The notes: generated from the letters alone by a model not told the origin. A DNA stretch of 64,000 nt from Nosema muscidifuracis (GCA_028335825.1 JAIOKI010000014.1:124001-188000), one strand, 5' to 3'. Counted from the stretch's first letter, positions 39,617 through 50,638 are shown. Program-made: numbers and translations.

Positions 39617-40537
39617 ATGGAGTTAATAGCAAAATGTCCATTAAAACTTATTTTATTTGGAGAACATTCTGTTCTTATAGGAAGCAGATGTGTCTCACTT
39701 TGTATAAACAGGTATGCTGAACTTTACTTATCAAATATATTAAATGACCCGATTCGTTTGAGATTACAAGATAAAGATAACAAAGGGTTTAGTATTATTT
39801 TAAGATCTAAGAATATATCTATAGATAAAGAACCACCAGTAACTGAAGATTATACTGGATTTATAAAAATCAAGTACAATCTTGCATGTGGATTGGGATC
39901 AAGTGCAGCTGTATCTCTATTAAGTTCAGTAGCTGTTTCTAAGGTTGAAGGTTTTAATAAGAAATTTGGTAATATAAATAAAAAGAAAGAAGATATTGAA
40001 ATCATCAAAGATATTTATAATCAGGCCGATATATATGAAAATATATTCCATGGAAAGAGTTCTGGTGTAGATTGTGCTACTATACGAACAGGTGGACTTA
40101 TTTCTTTTAAACAAGGAACTATTGAATCTATTAATACAGTGTATATAAATAATTATAAGATATTAATATACAATAGCTTGATATCAAAAGACACTAAGAA
40201 AACAATAAATCAAACATTGATTAATAAAAAAAATAATTATGAAAAATTGGGTGAAATATCTGAAGAAGCGTATCGTATGCTAAACAGAGAATTTGATTTA
40301 ACGGAGTTTTATTCTTTAGTGCGTAGAGCTGAAGATATTTTTGAAGATCTTGGAGTCGTACCTGATCTTATGAAAGATGAAGTAAGAGTTCTTAGAAAAT
40401 TGGGTATTGAGAGTAAGATAACTGGAGCAGGAAATGGTGGTCATTTGTTTACATTAGTAAGTAAAGATTTTGATGTTGAAATTTTAAAAGGATGGCAGTG
40501 TGTTGATATTGATATTAATGGTTTAGTAATAAATTGA
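39617..40537 (+). CDS. ERG12: Mevalonate kinase
   Basis: A 306-residue GHMP kinase that phosphorylates mevalonate in isoprenoid synthesis. Motif 1 is KLILFGEHSVLIG, motif 2 CGLGSSAAVSLL is the ATP loop, HGKSSGVDCATIRTGGLI carries the catalytic Asp of this family, and motif 3 is KITGAGNGGHLFTL. The protein is shorter than yeast Erg12 (443 residues) but all motifs are intact. A weak signal (CC) lies three bases before the ATG. It is followed by a four-unit tandem repeat. Confidence 0.94.
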   Translation: MELIAKCPLKLILFGEHSVLIGSRCVSLCINRYAELYLSNILNDPIRLRLQDKDNKGFSIILRSKNISIDKEPPVTEDYTGFIKIKYNLACGLGSSAAVSLLSSVAVSKVEGFNKKFGNINKKKEDIEIIKDIYNQADIYENIFHGKSSGVDCATIRTGGLISFKQGTIESINTVYINNYKILIYNSLISKDTKKTINQTLINKKNNYEKLGEISEEAYRMLNREFDLTEFYSLVRRAEDIFEDLGVVPDLMKDEVRVLRKLGIESKITGAGNGGHLFTLVSKDFDVEILKGWQCVDIDINGLVIN

Positions 40538-40539
40538 TT

Positions 40540-40815
40540 TTTATAATTTAGAATGAATCAGGAAGCATTTCTTGAAGTTTTTATTGTATTTTAAATTTAA
40601 TAAATTAATTTTTTAATTCTATAATGAGTTAGGAAGCAGTTCTTGAAGTTTGTATTGTATTTTAAATTTAATAAATTAATTTTTATAATTTAGAATGAGT
40701 TAGGAAGCAGTTCTTGAAGTTTGTATTGTATTTTAAATTTAATAAATTAATTTTTTAATTCTAGAATGAATTAGGAAGCAGTTCTTGAAGTTTGTATTGT
40801 ATTTTAAATTTGTCA
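40540..40815. repeat. Minisatellite, about 71 bp x 4
   Basis: Units contain gaatgagttaggaagcagtt and cttgaagtttgtattgtatt, beginning directly after the mevalonate kinase stop. The last three units are nearly identical; the first is more diverged. Confidence 0.93.
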
Positions 40816-41683
40816 TTACAAATAAAAAATGTCTTTAAAAAATTAATTAAAAATTTTATAAATCAAAAAATAAAATATATTTTTGAAATTTATTTTTTAT
40901 GTCTATAATTTAATCTGTTTTCTTTAGTTTAAATAATTTATTTATAAAAGAAGAGCAATCTTCATTAAATTTCTTTTACTGTCAAATATAAAATTTGATG
41001 TAATAAATATAATTTTTATTATTTCTAAAATAGAAAAAAAGTACAGGAAAGAAAGAATTTATAAATATAATTTTTATTATTTTTAAAATAGAGATTGAGA
41101 CAATAAAGAAAGAATTTATAAATATAATTTTTATTATTTTTAAAATAGATATTAAGACAATAAAGAAAGATTTATAAATATAATTTTTATTATTTTAAAA
41201 TAGATAATAAGACAAGAAAGAATTTATTTTTTTAAAAAATTAGATTTTTGAAAATAAATAATTTGATCAAATTAGGTATAAGAAATTAAATTTAAGTTAA
41301 AGTTTTTGACATATTATTAAAAGATTATATTTGTTAAAAGAGAAATTAATTAAAAAAAAATATTAAATGTCACTTTTCATATTCAAAAATAAAAATTTAA
41401 TCAGTGATTTTAAATAAATTGAAAATCAAATAATAATTCATATTTGAATATTTATGCTTACAACGTTAATAAAATTAACTTAAATTCCATTCTTCATATT
41501 TTTAAATTAAAAAGTCAAACTATTTTTGAAATTTAAAGAATTACAAACTAATTGATCAAAATATTATAATTTGTATAAATTAATAAAATACTCTATAAAG
41601 TTAAAGACATAAAAATATATTTTTTTTAAAATAAATTAATTTATTAAAATTAATACATAAATAAAAAAAAAACTGAATCCTTA
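40816..41683. other. AT-rich spacer
   Basis: Spacer with a second repeat of about 58 bases x 4 at 41025-41225 (aatttataaatataattttt plus acaataaagaaag). No gene or RNA signal. Confidence 0.65.
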
Positions 41684-43554
41684 ATGAAAAATATGGATGA
41701 GTACAAAAAAGTTTACAACATGAGTATTAATAATCCTGAAAAATTTATTGAAGAACAAGCTACTGAATTACTTCATTGGGATAAATTGTTTACCAAGGTT
41801 TATGATAAGGAAAGTGATTCATATTTTAAGGATGGTATGCTAAATGCTTGTTATAATGTCTTGGATAGACATTTTAAGAAGAACCCAGATAAAATAGCTT
41901 TCATATGTGTGAGTAATAATGATGAACACTCTTTTGTATCATATAAGGAATTAATGGATTTGGTTATACAAAAAGCTTACTTTTTTAGAAGTATTGGATT
42001 GAAGAAAGGAGATGTAGTAACATTTTATGGAAATAATTCTCTTGATTTTTATTCTTGTGTACTTGCTTGTGGTAGACTTGGTCTTGTTTGTCATTTTGTT
42101 TTTGGTGGATATTCTTCACATGTGGTAGGAGAAAGACTTATTGATACGAATACCAAGCTTGTAATCACTTTAGATCATGCTGAACGTGGAGAAAAAACCA
42201 CATTCTATTTTGATATTGTAAATGAAGCTGTTAAAAATATTAATTATAAGAATCATGTATTAGTATTTAATAAAGAAAATATTAAAACAGATAATAAGAA
42301 TATTCATCTTTGGAGTGAAGTATCAAAATTACCCTACGATTTTGTTCCTTGTACCAGTGTAGATGCTAATAATGATTTTTTTGTTATTTTTACCAGTGGT
42401 TCTTCAGGTAAATCAAAAGGTATTGTACATTCAACAGCTGGATTCTTATTTGGTACTAAGATGACTATAAAGCTTAACTTTGATTATTACGGACAGGATA
42501 ATCAGATATTTTTCTCTACTGCTGATATAGGATGGCTTGCTTGTTTTTCTCACTCAATATATGGTCCTTTACTTTGGGGAGGTACTTCTGTTGTCTTCGT
42601 TGGAATTCCTTTTTATCCATCATATATATGCGTATATTTGATATCATCAGCAAGAATAAGATTACTCATTTTTATACAGCACCTACTGTTATAAGAATGT
42701 TACAGAAGTATATGCAAGAAAATAATTTAAGTATTGATGATATTAAAAAGAAATATGATTTATCTTCTTTAAGAATATTAGGTAGTGTAGGTGAATTGCT
42801 AAACGAAGGTTCTCTAAGGTTTTTAGAATCTTTAACTAATAACGGAATACCTATAATTAATACGTACTGGCAAACCGAGACGGGTACAATAATGATAAGT
42901 CCTTTGCCTTATAAAGATTCTAATATTAAAGGAGTAGGTGTTCCTACATATCTAATGAAGCCAAGAATAGTCAAGATTGATCCTATTACTCAAGAAATTA
43001 TTGATTGTAAAGTTAATGAAAAAGGAATTCTCCTTTTTTCGTATAAATGGCCATCTTTAGCTAAGACTTTACTTAATGATCATCAAAGATATAAAGAAAC
43101 ATACCTAACTATGTTTCCAGGATATTATTATACAGGGGATGAAGCTGTATGCGACAAAGATGGTAATTATTCTGTATTAGGTAGAGTAGATGATGTAATA
43201 AATGTATGTGGTCATCGTATTAGTACATTAGAAATTGAAAATAATTTATCTTCTTGTCAAGGAATAAGTGAATTAGCTGTAGTAGGTTTATTTGATGAAA
43301 TAACTGGTCAGAAGGTTTGCTTAAATATTGTACTTATTTCAGGATATGACGTTAAAAAAGTTACCGAAGATATTAAGAAGTGCTTAGCTAAGACTTTTGG
43401 TAAAATATTACGAAATTATGATGTTAAATTTTTTGATGAGCTCCCTAAAACGCGTACTGGTAAATTTATGAGACGAGTTTTGAGAGAAGATAAATGTAAA
43501 AATACTTCTATAAGTTTCCCATTAGTTGAGAATCATAACGAATCAGTTGATTAA
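41684..43554 (+). CDS. ACS1: Acetyl-CoA synthetase, frame-disrupted
   Basis: An AMP-forming acetyl-CoA synthetase of about 622 residues, near the family norm, that would supply acetyl-CoA from acetate. The first frame (41684 to about 42625) carries the nucleotide motif FTSGSSGKSKGIVHSTA and WLACFSHSIYGPLLWGGTSV. The second (about 42625-43554) carries ITHFYTAPT, YWQTETG, GDEAVCDKDGNY, GRVDDVINVCGHRIST and the catalytic-Lys tail PKTRTGKFMRRVLRE. Both halves are well conserved. The frame changes within the TA run at 42622-42629; relative to the family, two extra bases are present. Since no other damage is seen, an assembly error or a very recent mutation is more likely than an old pseudogene. 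Confidence 0.9.
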
Positions 43555-44008
43555 ATATTTGTTTTAAAAAAAAATTTTATGTTATTCCTGGATTGAGACC
43601 TTCAACCTTTTTTTTAAAGACTTTGAACTGTTTATTATTTTTTAAATATAATCTTGAAGATGATAAAAAATAATTTAATGAGTTATTTGTTTCTACTTAG
43701 AATCGATTAATAGTCAGATTGATATCCTTTGGCAGGTCTAACCCTTCACAGTTCTTGTTTACTGTGGTATTCTTACCATCTTGAAGATAATATTGGAATT
43801 TTATCTTAATGTATAAACGAGATATTAAAGGTTTTCAGAAATATGATCAAAAGGTCTCTTCTTAGTTTTATATCTGATAATAAGAAGAATGTATTATCAA
43901 TTACATTAATCTAAATATCAAAATGCATTTATAATTAATTGTTAAATTTTAAAAATTTGGTAGTAAAAAACGTCATTCGTAATTAATTTACATCAAAAAT
44001 CCAATTTT
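43555..44008. other. Base-balanced spacer with RNA-like features
   Basis: Unlike other spacers, 43580-43880 has far higher GC and no simple repeats or long frames. It contains a perfect hairpin (CACAG, 10-base loop, CTGTG at 43747-43766) and a second (AAGATAA/TTTATCTT near 43784-43807). On the minus strand a B-box-like GGTCTCAATCC (43592-43602) is followed by a T10 run (43565-43574). It may be a Pol III RNA gene; its family is unknown. Confidence 0.4.
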
Positions 44009-44614
44009 TTAAAATAATAAGTTAAATTTATTTTTTATAACACAATGAACTAGTATATTAGGCAGTATTCTACTAACAAAACATAATATAAAAACTTTTT
44101 CAATCCTATAATTGCATAAACAACTTAAACCTATAGAATTACTAACCAAAACAAAAAATTCTACAATAAGCGTGTACTCAATATCTTCATATTTCCATAT
44201 AGTCATAAAATAATAAAAAAGCCAGTAATAGCTTAAAAGAAGAATTTTTCGAATATTTTTCCATTCAAGCTTCAAATAAATTTTTATAAAAATAAAATAT
44301 AGCATAAATTTCAAAAACAAGAACACGAAGCAAGAAAAGAAATTTGATAAAGTATATTTAGTACATGACTTTAGGATATTGGATAGATAAATTAGAATAG
44401 TATAAGATAAGAATTTTTTTGATGTCATTTTTCTATTAAAAATAATGTGCCTAATAACTTCTTTCTTAATAAGGAGTAAATCTATAAGAAGAAGTGTTCT
44501 GTTAAATTCAAAATATTTGTCCATTATTTTCATACATTTCTTGCATTTTAATATGTTTGAATTAGTGGTGTACATATTTGAATATTTTGTACCACAATTT
44601 ATACAGACAAACAT
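44009..44614 (-). CDS. ARV1: ARV1 family lipid-homeostasis protein
   Basis: A 201-residue ER membrane protein. The N-terminal Arv1 homology domain is recognisable: CINCG and CKKCM form the zinc ribbon, followed by DKYFEFNRTLLLIDLLLIKK and EVIRHIIFN, the hallmark of the family. Four or so hydrophobic spans follow (about 85-105, 113-135, 140-160, 170-195). ARV1 acts in sterol and GPI/lipid transport from the ER. The start has CCC four bases upstream in its sense (GGG on the + strand). Confidence 0.9.
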   Translation of the reverse strand: MFVCINCGTKYSNMYTTNSNILKCKKCMKIMDKYFEFNRTLLLIDLLLIKKEVIRHIIFNRKMTSKKFLSYTILIYLSNILKSCTKYTLSNFFSCFVFLFLKFMLYFIFIKIYLKLEWKNIRKILLLSYYWLFYYFMTIWKYEDIEYTLIVEFFVLVSNSIGLSCLCNYRIEKVFILCFVSRILPNILVHCVIKNKFNLLF

Positions 44615-44689
44615 TTGGGTAAGAATATTTAGCTATCTAAGAATTGGATAGAAAAAATTTATTACTTATAAAAATATTAAGATATTATT

Positions 44690-44895
44690 TGATTCAAATC
44701 ATATTGATTTTGAATTAAGATATTTAATCTGTAAATGTTGAACTTATTAAGTTCAATTTTTCTTTTAATTTGAATTGAGATATTTAATATGTAAAAGTTT
44801 AACTTATTAAGTTCAATTTTTTTATAACTTTAATTGAGATATTTAATATGTAAAAATTTAACTTATTAAGTTCAATTTTTCTTATAATTTTGAAT
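44690..44895. repeat. Minisatellite, about 57 bp x 4
   Basis: Units contain gagatatttaatatgtaaaa and taacttattaagttcaattt. They lie in the divergent spacer between ARV1 and DOA1; the remainder to 45100 is AT-rich. Confidence 0.9.
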
Positions 44896-45100
44896 TGAAA
44901 TTTTACTATAACCTGTCAAATATATTATTTTCTTATAAGGAGATATTTTTGACATGTAAATATATTTTTTAAATATTTTATGAAGATTAACTTAAATAAG
45001 AAAAAATTAATAAAAGATTGAAATTATGGAAATATAGCTAAATTGAATTTTGTATGTAAAGAGTATAATAAGAGTGAATTTTTACCCCTTAATTTAGAAA

Positions 45101-46677
45101 ATGTTGGAAATTAATAATATGCTAAATTATTCTAAGAAAGATATCAAAGATATTGTAGTAACAGATAATAATATAATATGTGGAGGTAGAGAAGAATTAG
45201 TTTTCTTGACAGATTTAGTTAACAGCTCTACTGCTAGACTTCATCCTCATTCAGGGAATGTGAATTCCTTAGTTTTTGATGGTAAAAGTATATTTTGTGG
45301 ATGTCAGAATGGACAAATTAATATATTTGATTTGAATATCAAACAGAAAACTACACTTACTGGCCATAATGGAAATGTGTGCTGTTTAGATATAAGGAAA
45401 AATATTTTATTATCAGGATCCTGGGATCATAAAGTAAAAGTTTGGGATATTTCTTCTAGAAAACTTATAGCTAGTCTTGATCATCCAGGAACAGTCTGGT
45501 CAGTTAAATTTATTGATGATAATAGATTCGTGTCAGGGTGTGCAGATAAATTATTAAGAATTTATAATAACAATATACTTGAATCAACACTTTCTCTTCA
45601 TAATTTTTGTATTAGATCAGTTTGTGTGAAAGATAATATAATTTATTCTATAGATAATGAAGGAACTTTATTAAAAATATCTTTAGATGGTGATTTATTA
45701 AGTCATCATTCATTTAGAGACTTTATGTACAGTGTAATATCATATGGAGAAAATATCCTTTGTTGTGGAGAGAATGGAAAGATTTTTGTATTGAATCAAA
45801 ATTTAAACATTCTTGATGAAGTAACTGCTCCTTGTACATCTTGTTGGAAGGCATATGTGCATAATAATATTGTTTATGTATGTGGTTCTGATGGTACTGT
45901 TTATGTATTTAATGATTATAATGTAAATGATGAAATGAATATGACAAATTAAAAGAAGAAAGAGGTCAATATAAGGAATTTGCTTCTAATGGTGAAAAAT
46001 ACAAAGTGGTAGATAACAAAGTTTATCAATTAATTGATAATGAATGGATACATATTGGAGAACAAGGTATTTCTTATGATTATTCATTTAGTGTAGAGTT
46101 AGAAGGAAAATATTATACATTATCATTCAATAAAAAGGATAATGTACATGAAGTAGCAGAGAATTTTCTTAGAGTAAATAATTTAAATCCTGAATTTCAT
46201 AATGAGATAGTAGATTATATTAAGATTAATTTTAAAAAAGATAATTATAAGACATACGATTCTATTAATAAAGAAGGAGTAGAGAAATTATTAATGAAAT
46301 ATTCAAATATCAAATATATTTTTAAAAATCTTGGAAGAGTTAATAAAGCAGAATCTAAGATAATAGAATCAGAATTATTATGGATACTTAATAGTGGACC
46401 GAGATTCGTGGCTTTAGATTTATACAGATATTTTGTAGTGAATGGACTTGATTTTGATATGACTTTCTTGTTAAGATTCAAAGCTAAAGATCGAAAAGAA
46501 TCTTTAGCTTTCATAAGACTTGTTACAGTTTTATACTGTGATCCACCTTTTAATTTAGAATGTCTTTTTGTTGTAGTACAAAAGTTAAGAGATATTGGAT
46601 ATTTAAATGATGAAGATTTAGATGATTATTATAATAACAGAAGTGTGAGAAACCAGATGTTATCTAAGACTTATTAA
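45101..46677 (+). CDS. DOA1: DOA1/PLAA (Ufd3) ubiquitin-binding Cdc48 cofactor, frame-disrupted
   Basis: The first frame (45101 to about 45935) encodes a WD40 propeller: GHNGNVCCLDIRKNILLSGS, WDHKVKVWD, and HPGTVWSVKFIDDNRFVSG. The second (about 45934-46677) encodes the PFU domain (GEKYKVVDNKVYQLIDNEWI, then YDYSFSVELEGKYYTL) and a short PUL-like helical domain (LYRYFVVNGLDFDMTFLLRF). Yeast Doa1 and animal PLAA have exactly this order in one protein. One missing A in the AAA run at 45933-45935 would account for the break. DOA1 binds Cdc48 and ubiquitin, so it relates to SHP1 at 35021-35716. The start has a CCCC signal 14 bases upstream. Confidence 0.85.
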
Positions 46678-46710
46678 AAAATATTTTTATTACATTTTTA
46701 AGTCTTTGTA

Positions 46711-46965
46711 TTAACTTTTTCTTTTTATAGCTTCTGATGCTATCAATTTTCTCCCTAATAAATAAAATCCATCAAGAATTTTTCTACACTCATTCAAATC
46801 TTTTTTATTCTTAAGAGTTATAAAACATTGACCTGACATATTTTTATTAAAATGTATAATGTAATATTTGAAGTATCTTGATATAATTCTATTCATTTCA
46901 TATTTAAGCCATTTAATTTTGATTTTATAATTTATATTGTAAACGTACAGGACATATTTATCCAT
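46711..46965 (-). CDS. RRM protein like U1A/U2B''
   Basis: An 84-residue single RNA-recognition motif. Positions fit the U1A/U2B'' type: LYVYNINYKIKIKWLKYEM (RNP2 and helix 1), then MSGQCFITLKNKKD (RNP1, with the family's MxGQxF), then CRKILDGFYLLGRKLIASEA. Such proteins bind stem-loops in U1 or U2 snRNA. The protein has no second domain, as in reduced genomes. A CCC signal lies 12 bases before the ATG. Together with LSM2 and the predicted ISD11 intron it suggests that splicing is retained. Another RRM family cannot be excluded. Confidence 0.65.
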   Translation of the reverse strand: MDKYVLYVYNINYKIKIKWLKYEMNRIISRYFKYYIIHFNKNMSGQCFITLKNKKDLNECRKILDGFYLLGRKLIASEAIKRKS

Positions 46966-47255
46966 TATAGAAGGAGGGATTAAAATATTATGGATAAGGA
47001 GAAATTATAACATATGAAGTTATTTAATACATGAAATTATATATAAAATTTTACTATACATGAAGTTATGATATGCATAAATAGAAATTATAATATATAT
47101 GAAATTATGATATGCATAAATAGAAATTATATATATAAAATTTTATAATATACATGAAATTTTAATATATATGAAGTTATTTAATACATGAAATTATATT
47201 ATATAAAATTATATATAAAAGTAGAAATATTTTACAGATTATTCAATTACCCCAA
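46966..47255. other. Divergent AT-rich spacer
   Basis: Built largely from atgaaattataatatatat and atgcataaatagaaattata variants. Only the CCC signals of the two flanking genes stand out. Confidence 0.6.
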
Positions 47256-48230
47256 ATGAAATTTCTTGAAAAACTTACCAAACCATACAAAATTTTAGCT
47301 CCTATGGTAGGTAATTCAGAACTAGCATGGAGATCCTTAGCTCGTAAATATGGTGCTGATATATGCTTTACAGAGATGATTAATTGTGAATCATTTCTTC
47401 GTACAAAGAAGAATCCAATAAGCAATCACTGGTACACTACTAATCCATCAGACAGACCTTTAATAATTCAAATATGTGGAAATGATGTTTCTAAAATGTT
47501 AGAGACATCACTTATAGTACAAGAATATTGTGATGCCATTGATATAAATTTTGGGTGTCCTCAAGAGATAGCAAGACGAGGTAATTATGGATCTTTTTTA
47601 CAAGATGATTGGGAAAAGATAATAGAAATAGTAAGTCTATTGTCTAGTAAATTGAGTGTTCCTGTTACTTGTAAGATTAGAATATTTGAATCTGTTGAGA
47701 AAAGTGTTGAATACGCTAAAATGATTGAAAAAGCAGGATGTAAAATGCTTACTGTGCATGGACGTACACGTGAGCAGAGAGGTGTGAATACAGGATTAGC
47801 TAGTTGGACACACATTAGAGAAATAAAATCTGCACTTAAAATTCCTGTAATTTCTAATGGGAATATTATTTATACATCGGATATACAAAAATGTTTAGAT
47901 TTCACTCAATGTGATGGAGTGATGGTAGCAGAGACACATTTATATAACCCTTTAATATTTAGTAATATAAAGAAGACTAGTGTAGAAGTTTACAGAGAAT
48001 ATTTAAATATTTTTGAAGAATTATATAATGAGTATGATGTAAGTAGTATAAAATCACATTCTTTTAAGATATTACATGTTTTTCTTAAGTGTTATCCTTT
48101 ATACAGAGAAAAGCTAAATATTTGTAAGAAATTAGAGGATTTTAAAAATACGTGTTATGATATTGAAAAATTAATCAAGGAAAATGAAGTTGATAAAGAA
48201 TGTTTAGAAATGCGACCTTATATTAGATAA
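47256..48230 (+). CDS. DUS1: tRNA-dihydrouridine synthase, Dus1 type
   Basis: A 324-residue flavoenzyme that reduces uridines in the tRNA D loop (positions 16/17 for Dus1). The TIM-barrel shows LAPMVGNSELAWRSLARKYG, FTEMINCESF, DAIDINFGCPQEIARRGNYG with the catalytic Cys, VTCKIRIF, LTVHGRTREQRG and VISNGNI. A helical C-terminal domain completes it. CCCC lies two bases before the ATG. It joins TAD2 and the TRM732-like gene as the third tRNA-modification factor in the window. Confidence 0.95.
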   Translation: MKFLEKLTKPYKILAPMVGNSELAWRSLARKYGADICFTEMINCESFLRTKKNPISNHWYTTNPSDRPLIIQICGNDVSKMLETSLIVQEYCDAIDINFGCPQEIARRGNYGSFLQDDWEKIIEIVSLLSSKLSVPVTCKIRIFESVEKSVEYAKMIEKAGCKMLTVHGRTREQRGVNTGLASWTHIREIKSALKIPVISNGNIIYTSDIQKCLDFTQCDGVMVAETHLYNPLIFSNIKKTSVEVYREYLNIFEELYNEYDVSSIKSHSFKILHVFLKCYPLYREKLNICKKLEDFKNTCYDIEKLIKENEVDKECLEMRPYIR

Positions 48231-48662
48231 AAATAAAAAGTGATATTAATCATAAATAGAGAACTAAATATTTTAAAGTAATATAAATATAGAAAAAGTG
48301 ATATTAATCATAAATATAGAACTAAATATTTTTAATATTAAATAGAGAACTAAATATTTTTAATATAAAATAGAGAACTAAATATCTTTAAGTAATATAA
48401 AATAGAGAAAAAGTAATATTAATCATAAATAGAGAACTAAATATTTTTAATATAAAATAGAGAACTAAATATTTTTAAGTAATATAAAATATATTTAAGT
48501 AATATAAATATCTTTAAGTAATATAAAATATTTTTAAGTAATATAAAATAGAGAAAATATTATTTTTAATATAAAATATAGAACTAATTATTTTTAAGTA
48601 ATATAAAATATCTTCAAGTAATATTAAATAGAGAAAATATTATTTTACTAATACCCTTCCAC
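48231..48662. repeat. AT-rich tandem repeats
   Basis: Degenerate units of aatataaaatagagaactaa and atatttttaagtaatataaa fill this 430-base spacer. Confidence 0.85.
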
Positions 48663-50267
48663 ATGAAAATATCTTTAGAGAATGAAATACGATTAAAAAA
48701 TCTGTTGCGTCAAAAAGATAAAGAAAATGGGTGTAAAATATTATCAAAAGAAATAGAAAATAAAGAAAAAAATATGTTAACACATATAGCTAAAGATTAT
48801 ATGAATATAATAAATAGATGTAATGATTTAAAACTTATTCAAAATAAAATACCTCATTTATTAGAACAGAATGAAGCATTGGTATCAAAATATAAAGAAA
48901 ATTTGTATTGTATACAAGAATTAGAAAATGAGATAAAAAATCATAAAGAACTTGATATGCGCATAGAAGATTTACTAAACGAATTGGGTATTTTTCAAGA
49001 TTTTTTTAAAATGATTAATCTCGAAATAAAATCTGACAAGTTTTATTTCTTTAATTTGACAAGTAATCTTAGTCAAATAAAAAATTTGATACCTAAATTT
49101 CAGAAGTACAGATCTTATGAAGAAATTAATGAAATTTATATGAATTATTTTAAAAAAGTAGAGTTTGAAAATACAAAATTTTTTATTGAGTATCAAAAAC
49201 AACTTTTTGAAGAATCTCACGATTTAGGTAAAAAAATTATCGATATTGTTAAATTTAATAAAGAAGATACTAAAATATTATTTAATGAAATATTATCATT
49301 TAGAGATAGATATATTACACCACTTGTACTTGATATATGTTATATGAATAGTAAATTAAATATTCTAGACGATTTTATAGAAAAATTTAATTTAGAAAGA
49401 AAATCTATTATTTTGAAATATGATAAGAATCTTAATATTATGCATAGATTTATTTCAGAGATACTTAATAGTTATTTTTTAGTACAACTTAATAAGAATA
49501 TATTAGATTATTACGATTTCTTATTAGAAAATATTAATAATTATTTTATTAATAATGATGTAGAAGAAATGCTTAAAGCTAAAGACATTCTTATATCTTT
49601 AAAAATTTTAATGAATATTTTACATTTAGAAGATGATAATTTGTATGAAACAATAGGAAGAATAATTATAGAATATTTTGCTAAAAATAATATTAAAGAT
49701 TGTAATAGAGAAGATTTTAAAGTTGAATTAGACAAATTTATTAATAAATCTTATGAATTTATTGAGAAACTTAATAATAACGAAATAAATGAAATATTCG
49801 TTAATAAAGTAGATTTATATCTTAAAGATTTAATTAATATGAGTGATATTAATAATGTAATAGATGATGAGAAATATATAATGAAGACTATAAGAAGTAT
49901 TAATAAGAAATTTCCTAATATAAATTTTAGATCATCTGATTTTTTCCGTATAAAAATTGAAGAAATTAAGTATAAAATAGTGACTTCAAAAATGGACGAA
50001 TTAGAAAGATTATTTGGAGAACCTGATAAAGATTTTAGTATAAATTTACAGAAATATGTTACCAATCACAATGAAATACGAAAAGAATTATATGGAATAA
50101 TTAAAGTAAAATTTATTGAGATGATTAATGGAGTTAAAGATTGTAGTATAGATGAAAAAAGAATGGTAGCATGTAAAGTTACTTGTTTTCATAAATATTT
50201 ATTTAATACTGATAAGCATTTATTTGATGACTTCAGGTTAGTGAATGATGAAGCAAATAAGTTTTAA
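48663..50267 (+). CDS. Helical protein, possibly exocyst Sec15-like
   Basis: A 534-residue almost wholly helical protein without membrane spans. The opening coiled coil (about 1-95) and a following segment (LGIFQDFFKMINLEIKSDKF, then FQKYRSYEEINEIY) resemble the N-terminal half of tethering-complex subunits such as exocyst Sec15. The match is a pattern impression, not a motif. The CCC signal is six bases upstream, supporting the start. Alternatives are other CATCHR tethers (COG, GARP, Dsl1) or a cytoskeletal protein. It precedes a SEC12-like secretory gene on the same strand. Confidence 0.6.
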   Translation: MKISLENEIRLKNLLRQKDKENGCKILSKEIENKEKNMLTHIAKDYMNIINRCNDLKLIQNKIPHLLEQNEALVSKYKENLYCIQELENEIKNHKELDMRIEDLLNELGIFQDFFKMINLEIKSDKFYFFNLTSNLSQIKNLIPKFQKYRSYEEINEIYMNYFKKVEFENTKFFIEYQKQLFEESHDLGKKIIDIVKFNKEDTKILFNEILSFRDRYITPLVLDICYMNSKLNILDDFIEKFNLERKSIILKYDKNLNIMHRFISEILNSYFLVQLNKNILDYYDFLLENINNYFINNDVEEMLKAKDILISLKILMNILHLEDDNLYETIGRIIIEYFAKNNIKDCNREDFKVELDKFINKSYEFIEKLNNNEINEIFVNKVDLYLKDLINMSDINNVIDDEKYIMKTIRSINKKFPNINFRSSDFFRIKIEEIKYKIVTSKMDELERLFGEPDKDFSINLQKYVTNHNEIRKELYGIIKVKFIEMINGVKDCSIDEKRMVACKVTCFHKYLFNTDKHLFDDFRLVNDEANKF

Positions 50268-50638
50268 TAAAATGTTAATAAAATGTTTAATAAAATGTTT
50301 AATAAAATATTTATAAATTAGGATATGTTTAATGAATTTTGGATAAATTTTAGATATTCTTAATAAGTTTTAATAAATTTTAGATATGCTTAATAGATTT
50401 TAAATATTCTTAATAAATTTTAGATATGTTTAATAAATTTGGATATTCTTAATATAATGTTTAATAATTTTTAAATATTCTTATTAAAATGTTTATAAAT
50501 AATTTATACGTTAATAATAAAATGATCTTTTTTAGTAACAACAAGATCAAAACTTATAAAAAAATTAAATATTTTTATTTGTTTGTTATGAAACAAAGTT
50601 CATAAATTTTATTTAAATTTGAACTTTTTTGCCCTAGC
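50268..50638. repeat. AT-rich spacer with degenerate repeats
   Basis: Units of aataaattttagatatgttt up to about 50500, then plain AT-rich sequence. Confidence 0.7.

Noticed and set aside
43700-43750. SRP RNA helix 8 (GGCAGGTC)
   Set aside because: The opposing strand, tetraloop and AGCAG side of the conserved loop are not present.
43840-43885. Similarity to U2 snRNA (GATCAA ... AGTTTTATATCTGATA)
   Set aside because: The branch-point-pairing GUAGUA core is missing and no Sm site is in the right place; probably chance.
45929-45936. Programmed frameshifting at GATGAAAT as an established mechanism
   Set aside because: The same octamer in the same phase is read normally elsewhere in the window; kept only as a low-interest question.
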